A stretch of 64,000 nt of DNA. Origin: Pseudooceanicola spongiae. GTDB lineage: Bacteria; Pseudomonadota; Alphaproteobacteria; Rhodobacterales; Rhodobacteraceae. Shown piece by piece: positions 57,497 to 64,000 of this stretch. The notes under the pieces are model-generated. The model was not told where the DNA came from, made no database searches, and saw nothing but the letters and a program-made list of their open reading frames with translations. The position numbers were made by a program, and so were the translations under genes. The stretch spans positions 542,501-606,500 of the forward strand of contig NZ_CP045201.1 in assembly GCF_014899185.1 (NCBI RefSeq). The letters run 5' to 3'. How positions within the stretch are numbered: the first letter of the stretch is position 1; each line of letters begins with the position of its first letter.

Positions 57497-60400
57497 ATGA
57501 CTCAACCTCGGATCAGCCTGAACGACAGGTTCGACCTGACCAAGTCCCCGGTGCTGCTGAACGGTACGCAGGCACTGGTGCGGCTTATGCTGGCACAAAA
57601 AGCGCGCGATACGGCACGGGGTCTGCATACGGCAGGCTTTGTCACCGGCTATCGCGGCTCGCCTCTGGGGGCAGTGGATCAGCAGATGTTGCGGGCGCAG
57701 AAAATTCTGACCGAACACGACATACGCTTTCAGGAGGGCCTGAACGAGGATCTGGCCGCGACCGCCCTCTGGGGGGCGCAGCAGGCCGAGCTGCGCGGCG
57801 AGGGGCGTTTCGACGGCGTCTTTGGCCTATGGTACGGCAAGGGGCCGGGGGTGGATCGGTCGGGCGACGCGATGCGCCATGCCAATATGGCCGGGACGGC
57901 GGCCAATGGCGGCGTGCTGATGGCCATGGGCGATGATCACACGGGCGAGAGCAGCACCGTGCTGCACCAGAGCGAGTGGGCGCTGGTGGATGCCTATATG
58001 CCCATCGTCAGCCCCGCCGGTGTGCAGGAGATCATGGACCTCGGGATCTATGGCTATGCGCTGAGCCGGTTTTCCGGGCTCTGGGTCGGTCTGAAGACGA
58101 TGAAGGACACGGTTGAGGCGACCAGCGTTGTCGATGGCGATCCTGAACGCGTGCAGATCACCCTGCCAGAGTTCGACATGCCCGAGGGCGGGTTGAACAT
58201 TCGTCTGGGAGATTCCCCGCCCGCGCAGGAAGCGCGGATGATCGACTACAAGCGCTACGCGGCGGAGGCGTTCGCGCGCGCCAACCGGATCGACAAGCGG
58301 GTCTGGGGCAAGCCCGGCGCCAAGATCGGCTTTGTCGCGGCGGGCAAGAACTGGCTGGATCTGCAACATGCGCTGAGCCTGCTGGGCGTGGATGAAGCCG
58401 AGGCCGAGCGTCTGGGCATCACCACCTACAAGGTGGCGCAGGTCTGGCCGCTGGACATGCTGTCGTTTCACGAGTGGGCCGAGGGGCTGGATCTGATCGT
58501 CGTGGTCGAGGAAAAGCGCAAGCTGATCGAGGTGCAGGTCAAGGAGGCGATCTTTGACGACCGCCGGGGCCGTCGCGTCTATGGCTGGCACAAGGGCGGT
58601 GGCGCGGGCAATATGCACGGGCCGGAGCTGTTTCAGACCAAGCTGGCGCTGGACCCGGTGATGATCGCCGAACGCCTCGGCGCGATCCTGATCGAGGAGG
58701 GGCGCGACACCGACCGCATCAAGGCGGGGCTGTCGGCCCTCGGCGAGGTACGGCGCAACGACAATGTCACCGATATTGCGGCACGGCTGCCGTACTTCTG
58801 TTCGGGGTGTCCGCATAACTCCTCCACCAAGGTGCCAGAGGGCAGCCGCGCTTATGCCGGGATCGGCTGTCACTATATGGTGCAGTGGATGGACCGAAAG
58901 ACCGAGGGCTTCACCCATATGGGGGCCGAGGGCGCAAACTGGATTGGCGAGGCGCCGTTTTCCACCCGCGACCATGTGTTCCAGAATCTCGGGGATGGGA
59001 CGTACAACCACTCCGGCGTGCAGGCGATCCGGGCGGCTTTGGCCAGTGGCGTCAACATCACCTACAAGATCCTGTTCAACGACGCGGTGGCGATGACCGG
59101 GGGCCAGGCGAATGAGGGCGGGTTGACCGCCTATCGCATCGCACGCGAACTGCTGGCCATGGGCGTCACCCATGTCGAGGCGGTGTACGACGAGAAGGAA
59201 GAGCTGGACCTGACGTTGTTCCCCAAAGAGGTCAAGCTGAGCGAGCGGGCCGAGCTGGAGCGCGTGCAGAAGGATTGCACTAGGATCGAGGGCGTCAGCG
59301 CCATCATCTACGTGCAGACCTGCGCCGCTGAAAAACGCCGCCGTCGCAAAAAGGGCAAGTTCCCTGATCCCGACAAGCGGGTGTTCATCAATACCGACGT
59401 TTGCGAAGGCTGTGGCGATTGCGGTGTGCAGTCGAACTGTGTCTCCATCGTCCCGGTCGAGACGGAGCTGGGCCGCAAGCGGGCGATTGACCAGTCCAGC
59501 TGCAACAAGGATTTCAGCTGTGTGAAGGGCTTCTGCCCCAGCTTCGTGACGCTGGAGGGCGCCGTGGTGCGCAAGGAGGCCGCGGATACCGCCGCGCTTG
59601 AGCTGCCCGAGATGCCGAGCCCCGAGATCGCGCCGATTGTCGGCACGCATAATATCGTCCTCACCGGCGTCGGCGGCACCGGCATCGTCACCATCGGCGC
59701 CGTGTTGGCGCAGGCCGCGCAGATCGACGGCAAGGGCGCGGGCATGATGGAGATGGCGGGCCTCGCCCAGAAGGGCGGCGCGGTGCATATCCACCTGCGG
59801 CTGGCCGAAACCCCCGGCGCGATCAACGCCATCCGTGTGGCCACCGGCGAGGCGGATGCGCTGATCGGTGGCGATCTGGTGGTCTCTGCCGGGTCCAAGA
59901 CGCTGGGGCTGACGCGCACCGGCAAGACCGGCGGCGTGGTGAACAGCCATGAGATCATCACCGGCGATTTCACCCGCAATACCGAGTTCGCTCTGCCCGC
60001 CGACCGGCTGGCGCTGCAATTGCAGGCGCGCCTGAACGACCGGCTGAGCCTGTTCGACAGCTCGGATCTGGCGAAGACGACGATGGGTGACAGCATCTAT
60101 TCCAACATGATGCTCTGTGGCGCGGCGTGGCAAAAGGGGCTGGTGCCGCTGAGCTATGATGCGATCTCTCAGGCGATCACGCTGAACGGGCAGGCGGTGG
60201 AGGCCAACAAGCGCGCCTTCGAGATTGGCCGCTGGGCGGTGCTCTATCCCGAGCAGGCCGAGGCGCTGCTGACCCCGAAGGCCGCCGCCGCCCCGAAAAC
60301 GCTGGAGGAGCGCATTGCCTTCCGCGAGACGCATCTGACGGCCTATCAGAACAAGGCCCTCGCCCGCCGCTACCGCGCGGCGGTGGAGCGTTTCACCGAC

Positions 60401-60919
60401 CCCGCGCTGAAGGAGGCGGTGGCGAAAAGCTATCACAAGCTGCTGGCCTATAAGGACGAATACGAAGTCGCCCGGCTGCTGCGCGATACCCGCAGAAAGG
60501 CCGAGGCGGAGTTCTCGGGTGATTTCCGCATGACCTATCACCTCGCCCCGCCGGTGGTTGAGAAGACCGGGCAGGACGGGCTGCCGGTGAAGCGTACCTT
60601 CGGCCAGTGGATGGGGGTGCCGTTGTCGGTGCTGTCGCACCTCAAGGTACTGCGCGGCACACGGCTCGACATCTTCGCGCGCACCGAGGAGCGCAAGATG
60701 GAGCGCGCCCTGATCACCCAGTTCGAGGCGGATATGGAGCTGTTGCTGGCGGGCTTTGCGCCGGAACAGCACGAAACGGCCCTCGCATTGGCCGAACTGC
60801 CGCTGTCGATCCGCGGCTATGGGCCGGTGAAGGCTGCGAACGAGGCCAAGGCAGCCAAGCAGAGAGAGGCTTTGCTGGCCAGTTTGCAACACGGACCTGT
60901 GCGGGCCGCAGCCGAATAA
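57497..60919 (+). CDS. Indolepyruvate ferredoxin oxidoreductase, fused alpha/beta subunits
   Basis: A 1140-residue thiamine diphosphate and iron-sulfur enzyme that decarboxylates aryl or branched 2-oxoacids to acyl-CoA with ferredoxin as acceptor. The first part (about 1-420) carries GYRGSPLGAVDQQM and HTGESSTVLHQSE; the middle (430-620) has the thiamine diphosphate region FCSGCPHNSST with GIGCHYM; next come ferredoxin-like Cys motifs VCEGCGDCGVQSNCV and KGFCPS (about 635-685), then a gamma-type domain from ITLTGVGGTGIVTIGAVLAQAA-like VLTGVGGTGIVT (about 718) to the end. The fused form is common in proteobacteria. ATG at 57497 has GGGGAGG upstream. An operator palindrome precedes it. Confidence 0.92.
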   Translation: MTQPRISLNDRFDLTKSPVLLNGTQALVRLMLAQKARDTARGLHTAGFVTGYRGSPLGAVDQQMLRAQKILTEHDIRFQEGLNEDLAATALWGAQQAELRGEGRFDGVFGLWYGKGPGVDRSGDAMRHANMAGTAANGGVLMAMGDDHTGESSTVLHQSEWALVDAYMPIVSPAGVQEIMDLGIYGYALSRFSGLWVGLKTMKDTVEATSVVDGDPERVQITLPEFDMPEGGLNIRLGDSPPAQEARMIDYKRYAAEAFARANRIDKRVWGKPGAKIGFVAAGKNWLDLQHALSLLGVDEAEAERLGITTYKVAQVWPLDMLSFHEWAEGLDLIVVVEEKRKLIEVQVKEAIFDDRRGRRVYGWHKGGGAGNMHGPELFQTKLALDPVMIAERLGAILIEEGRDTDRIKAGLSALGEVRRNDNVTDIAARLPYFCSGCPHNSSTKVPEGSRAYAGIGCHYMVQWMDRKTEGFTHMGAEGANWIGEAPFSTRDHVFQNLGDGTYNHSGVQAIRAALASGVNITYKILFNDAVAMTGGQANEGGLTAYRIARELLAMGVTHVEAVYDEKEELDLTLFPKEVKLSERAELERVQKDCTRIEGVSAIIYVQTCAAEKRRRRKKGKFPDPDKRVFINTDVCEGCGDCGVQSNCVSIVPVETELGRKRAIDQSSCNKDFSCVKGFCPSFVTLEGAVVRKEAADTAALELPEMPSPEIAPIVGTHNIVLTGVGGTGIVTIGAVLAQAAQIDGKGAGMMEMAGLAQKGGAVHIHLRLAETPGAINAIRVATGEADALIGGDLVVSAGSKTLGLTRTGKTGGVVNSHEIITGDFTRNTEFALPADRLALQLQARLNDRLSLFDSSDLAKTTMGDSIYSNMMLCGAAWQKGLVPLSYDAISQAITLNGQAVEANKRAFEIGRWAVLYPEQAEALLTPKAAAAPKTLEERIAFRETHLTAYQNKALARRYRAAVERFTDPALKEAVAKSYHKLLAYKDEYEVARLLRDTRRKAEAEFSGDFRMTYHLAPPVVEKTGQDGLPVKRTFGQWMGVPLSVLSHLKVLRGTRLDIFARTEERKMERALITQFEADMELLLAGFAPEQHETALALAELPLSIRGYGPVKAANEAKAAKQREALLASLQHGPVRAAAE

Positions 60920-61004
60920 GGGGGATCTTAAGACAATGCTGGAACGAATCCGGGGAGGCGACTAGAGAACCTGAAATGTCTGCAGATAGTCCGGACCCGA
61001 TGCC

Positions 61005-61928
61005 ATGACTGTGAATGTCCTGCCCAATCCCGATGGCCCGCGCGCCCCGACCCGGCGTCAGATCGCGCGCGAGCTGTCCTATGCCCATAGCGCCGCAACG
61101 CGCGGTGGGCGGACGGTGATCCGCGTCATGGAAAACGCGCTCGGTCGGCATGCGCTGATCCGGCGCGCCGATGGCTATGATCGTGACATGGAAGAGGCCG
61201 GGCGCGATTTCTGGTCGATCATCATGGAGCGCTACGGGCTGAGCCTGAACGTGATCGGCGGCGCGCTGGAGAATATCCCCGCCACCGGGCCGCTGATCGT
61301 GATCGCAAACCATCCCTACGGTATCCTCGACGGGCTGATGATGGGGCATATCCTGCAGGAGCGGCGCGGCGATTTTCGCATCCTCGCCAACCGGGTCTTC
61401 AACAAGTCCAGCGATCTGGACCGGGTAATCCTGCCGATCAGCTTTGACGGCACGCGCGAGGCCGTGGCGATGAACCTTGAAACCCGCAAGGAGTCGCTGC
61501 GCTACCTCGGGCAGGGCGGCGCGATGGGGATCTTTCCCGGTGGTACCGTCAGCACAGCGATCAGGCCTTTTTCGCACCCGATGGACCCCGGCTGGCGCGG
61601 CTTTACCGCTCGTATGATCGCCAAAAGCGGCGCGACGGTGGTGCCGGTGTTCTTTGACGGGCAGACCTCTCGGCTGTTCCAGATCGCCAGCCACCTGCAT
61701 TCGACCCTGCGCATGGGCCTGCTGCTGCGCGAATTCAAGACGCGGATCGATCTGCCGGTGAATGCTGTGATCGGGGAGCCGATAGCGCCAGCGGTGTTGC
61801 TCGGGCTTTCGGGCGATACGAAAGCAATGATGGATTTCCTGCGCAAAGCGACCTATGAACTGTCGCCGAAGCCGCTGGAAACTTACGACTACGGCTTTGA
61901 ATTTGATACCAAATATCGGGCACAATAG
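61005..61928 (+). CDS. Lysophospholipid acyltransferase family protein (PlsC-like)
   Basis: A 307-residue acyltransferase. The catalytic segment is NHPYGILDG (residues 102-110), with His103 and Asp109 five residues apart rather than the four of classical HX4D; this variant is usual for the 'NHPxGxxDG' subgroup. Later blocks: GTREAVAMNLETRKESL and MGIFPGGTVST (glycerol-phosphate site). It probably acylates a lysophospholipid or other lipid at the membrane; the substrate is unknown. The start at 61005 has no clear ribosome site, but a 10-codon frame beginning at 60976 ends across it (ATGA), so translation may be coupled. Follows the oxidoreductase gene on the same strand. Confidence 0.85.
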   Translation: MTVNVLPNPDGPRAPTRRQIARELSYAHSAATRGGRTVIRVMENALGRHALIRRADGYDRDMEEAGRDFWSIIMERYGLSLNVIGGALENIPATGPLIVIANHPYGILDGLMMGHILQERRGDFRILANRVFNKSSDLDRVILPISFDGTREAVAMNLETRKESLRYLGQGGAMGIFPGGTVSTAIRPFSHPMDPGWRGFTARMIAKSGATVVPVFFDGQTSRLFQIASHLHSTLRMGLLLREFKTRIDLPVNAVIGEPIAPAVLLGLSGDTKAMMDFLRKATYELSPKPLETYDYGFEFDTKYRAQ

Positions 61929-61973
61929 ACTGCGGGGCGCAGATCCCGCGGCACATCAAGACAGGCGCAGAAC

Positions 61974-62786
61974 ATGGCTGTTGGGATTTTCGATTCGGGT
62001 CTGGGCGGGCTGACCGTGCTAGATGCTTGCACAAAGCGGCTGCCTGAGGTGCCCTTTGTCTATTACGGCGACAACGCCTGCGCGCCTTATGGTGTGCGCG
62101 ACGCCGATGACATTCTGGAGCTGACCAAGAAGGGCACGCAGCGGCTGTTCGACGCCGGCTGCGATCTGGTGATTCTGGCCTGCAACACCGCCAGCGCCGC
62201 CGCTCTGCGCCGGATGCAGGAAAGCTGGGTGCCGCAGGACAAGCGCGTGCTCGGCGTCTTCGTGCCGCTGATCGAGGCGCTGACAGAACGGCAATGGGGT
62301 GACAATTCGCCACCCCGCGCCGTCGCTGTGGAGCATGTGGCGCTGTTCGCTACGCCCGCGACCGTGTCCAGCCGGGCGTTCCAGCGTGAACTGGCGTTCC
62401 GCGCCATCGGTGTCGATGTCGAGGCACAGGCCTGTGGCGGTCTGGTCGATGCGATCGAGGAAGGCGACATGATCCTGGCCGAGGCGCTGGTGAAATCCCA
62501 TGTCGAGGCGTTGAAGCGCAAGATGCCGAAACCACAGGCCGCGATCCTTGGCTGCACCCATTATCCATTGTTGCAGGAGGTGTTTCAGGCGGCGCTCGGG
62601 GCCGATGTCTCGGTCTACAGTCAGGCCAACCTCGTGGCCGAGTCACTGGCCGATTACCTGATCCGCCGCCCGCAGATGCGTGGCCCGGGCGAGGTGTCGA
62701 TGTTCCTGACCACGGGCAATCCGGGCCGGGTATCGACCCATGCGACGCAATTCCTGCGCCGACGGATCGACTTTCACGCGGCCTGA
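61974..62786 (+). CDS. murI: Glutamate racemase
   Basis: A 270-residue racemase giving D-glutamate for peptidoglycan. The two catalytic Cys are in LACNTASA (Cys70) and LGCTHYPLL (Cys194); [16 protein letters not shown] and [11 protein letters not shown] at the N-terminus are typical. The length fits. The ATG at 61974 has ACAGG upstream. Follows the acyltransferase gene after 45 bases and precedes argC by 106 bases. Confidence 0.95.
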   Translation: MAVGIFDSGLGGLTVLDACTKRLPEVPFVYYGDNACAPYGVRDADDILELTKKGTQRLFDAGCDLVILACNTASAAALRRMQESWVPQDKRVLGVFVPLIEALTERQWGDNSPPRAVAVEHVALFATPATVSSRAFQRELAFRAIGVDVEAQACGGLVDAIEEGDMILAEALVKSHVEALKRKMPKPQAAILGCTHYPLLQEVFQAALGADVSVYSQANLVAESLADYLIRRPQMRGPGEVSMFLTTGNPGRVSTHATQFLRRRIDFHAA

Positions 62787-62892
62787 GGGCTGGCGGCGCG
62801 TTGTTGCCATTGGGCCGCGCGCCACCGAAACGTCTTGAATGCATGCGGGCCATGCCGCATGTAAGTCTCGTTTACGCTGTTGCGGGGAAACC

Positions 62893-63921
62893 ATGACCAA
62901 GAAGATCGCTATCATCGGCGCCTCGGGCTATACCGGGGCCGAGCTTATCCGTCTGATCGCCACCCATCCGGGGATGGAGATTGCCGCCCTGGCCGCCAAT
63001 TCCAAGGCGGGGCAGAGCATGGCTTCGGTCTATCCGCATTTGCGACACCTCGGGCTGCCGGATCTGGTGACCGTGGATCAGATCGACTTTGACCAGATCG
63101 ACCTCGCCTTCTGCGCACTGCCGCACAAAACCAGCCAGGAAGTGATCCGTGATCTGCCGAAAACGTTGAAGATCGTCGATCTTTCGGCGGATTTCCGGCT
63201 GCGGGACCCGGCAGAGTACGAGAAATGGTATGGCAATGCCCACGCCGCGGCCGAAATGCAGGGCGAGGCGGTTTATGGCCTGACCGAGTTCTACCGGACC
63301 GAGATCGCCGCTGCGCGTCTCGTGGCCGGCACCGGTTGCAACGCCGCGACGGGTCAGTTCACCATCCGTCCGCTGATCGAAGCTGGCGTCATCGACCTCG
63401 ACGAGATCATCCTCGACATGAAATGCGCTGTCTCTGGCGCCGGGCGCAGCCTGAAGGAAAACCTGCTGCACGCCGAGCTGAGTGAGGGCTACAATGCCTA
63501 TGCTGTTGGCGGCACGCACCGGCATCTGGGCGAGTTCGATCAGGAGTTCTCCAAACTGGCTGGGCGCGATGTGAAGGTGCAATTCACCCCACATCTGATG
63601 CCTGCAAACCGCGGTATCTTGTGCACCGCCTACCTCAAGGGCGAGGCGCAAGCCATTCACGCCGCGCTGCAAAACGCCTATGCCGATGAGCCGTTCATCG
63701 TGGTTCTGCCGTTTGGCGAGACGCCCTCGACCCACCATATCCGCGGCTCGAATTTCGTGCATATCGGGGTGACAGGGGATCGTATCGGCGGGCGTGCGAT
63801 CGTGGTCTCTGCACTGGATAACCTGTGCAAAGGCTCCAGCGGGCAGGCGATTCAGAATGCCAACCTGATGCTTGGGCTGCCTGAGACAGAGGGGCTGATG
63901 ATGGCCCCGCTGTTCCCGTAA
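62893..63921 (+). CDS. argC: N-acetyl-gamma-glutamyl-phosphate reductase
   Basis: A 342-residue NADPH-dependent enzyme of arginine synthesis, reducing N-acetylglutamyl phosphate to the semialdehyde. Seen: the nucleotide loop [29 protein letters not shown]-type segment ([12 protein letters not shown]), [29 protein letters not shown], the catalytic Cys in [30 protein letters not shown] and NFVHIGV. The Cys context differs from the PGCYPT of E. coli-type enzymes, but the Cys itself and the later His are present. ATG at 62893 has GGGGAAA upstream. The ccmE gene follows 9 bases later. Confidence 0.94.
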   Translation: MTKKIAIIGASGYTGAELIRLIATHPGMEIAALAANSKAGQSMASVYPHLRHLGLPDLVTVDQIDFDQIDLAFCALPHKTSQEVIRDLPKTLKIVDLSADFRLRDPAEYEKWYGNAHAAAEMQGEAVYGLTEFYRTEIAAARLVAGTGCNAATGQFTIRPLIEAGVIDLDEIILDMKCAVSGAGRSLKENLLHAELSEGYNAYAVGGTHRHLGEFDQEFSKLAGRDVKVQFTPHLMPANRGILCTAYLKGEAQAIHAALQNAYADEPFIVVLPFGETPSTHHIRGSNFVHIGVTGDRIGGRAIVVSALDNLCKGSSGQAIQNANLMLGLPETEGLMMAPLFP

Positions 63922-63930
63922 GGTCGGCTG

Positions 63931-64000
63931 ATGCGCGGGCTGAAGAAGAAGCGCCGGATCCAGATCATCGTTCTGGCTTTCGTGGCGCTGGCAGGCTCCA
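63931..64000 (+). CDS. ccmE: Cytochrome c maturation heme chaperone CcmE, 5' part
   Basis: The first 23 codons (MRGLKKKRRIQIIVLAFVAL...) of a gene cut by the window end. The Lys/Arg-rich start MRGLKKKRR and the following hydrophobic segment are characteristic of CcmE, a membrane-anchored periplasmic chaperone that passes heme to apocytochrome c. The start at 63931 lies 9 bases after the argC stop, so the two may be co-transcribed. Only the N-terminus is visible, so the heme-binding His is not checked. Confidence 0.75.
   Translation, partial: MRGLKKKRRIQIIVLAFVALAGS

Noticed and set aside
57827-60892. A 1021-codon open frame on the minus strand, antisense to the indolepyruvate oxidoreductase gene
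   Set aside because: It mirrors the codon positions of the clear plus-strand gene, has no family motifs and no ribosome site; long antisense frames are expected at this GC content.

Overview
The window looks like a chromosomal segment of an alphaproteobacterium of the Rhodobacterales (Rhodobacter/Paracoccus/Roseobacter relatives). This rests on high GC, alphaproteobacterial gene neighbourhoods (pgk - class I aldolase - ftsB at the edge of an expected pdh operon; tkt - gap - gap; argC - ccmE; bolA - grx), a GTTC-N7-GTTC SOS box in front of uvrA, and two copies of a GC-rich intergenic palindrome that I recall as common in this family. I see no tRNA, rRNA, CRISPR array, insertion sequence, prophage or replication origin. 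The content is mainly core metabolism, with small blocks of secreted proteins of unknown role.

Layout, left to right. 1-5 kb: ftsB, class I fructose-bisphosphate aldolase and pgk (minus); a cytosolic and a periplasmic cyclophilin (plus, overlapping); an isocitrate lyase/PEP mutase family enzyme. 5-9 kb: cysS, a citramalate synthase and a squalene/phytoene synthase-like protein. 9-16 kb: an MFS transporter and a cobalamin block, with SUMT (cobA) and cobB on minus and a translationally coupled cbiD-cobK-alkA-esterase run on plus. 16-21 kb: VOC protein, HNH endonuclease, bactofilin overlapping an M23 peptidase, DUF455 ferritin-like protein, bcp. 21-33 kb: a large AsmA-like envelope protein, queA, an MFS transporter, DUF924, dihydrolipoyl dehydrogenase, uvrA. 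33-34 kb: three small exported RcnB/CigR-like proteins. 34-41 kb: valine catabolism (acyl-CoA dehydrogenase, 3-hydroxyisobutyryl-CoA hydrolase, 3-hydroxyisobutyrate dehydrogenase, methylmalonate-semialdehyde dehydrogenase) with a LysR regulator, a YkgJ-type protein and an exported three-repeat ricin-like protein. 41-50 kb: CBS protein, coaD, lipase-like hydrolase, a 47-residue membrane protein, two tandem GAPDH genes, transketolase, zapA, an MliC-like protein, and bolA with monothiol glutaredoxin. 50-53 kb: purL. 53-56 kb: four related small exported proteins. 56-64 kb: LysR regulator, fused indolepyruvate ferredoxin oxidoreductase, acyltransferase, murI, argC and the start of ccmE.

Regulation and links. 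GTTAGCGCTAAC-like operators sit in front of the aldolase, both gap genes and transketolase, which suggests one LacI-type regulator over central carbon metabolism. Other palindromes sit in front of lpdA, the mmsA/lysR pair, the indolepyruvate oxidoreductase gene and the HNH gene.

The least explained parts are: (1) the 53.0-55.9 kb block, where three tandem units each combine a conserved leader hairpin, a small exported protein with a 30-residue YDxRGxxVPA repeat, and a conserved 3' stem-loop, plus a diverged fourth member; and (2) 11-bp-phased GTCGGTA repeats at three separate intergenic places (1-47, 20286-20330, 50607-50651).
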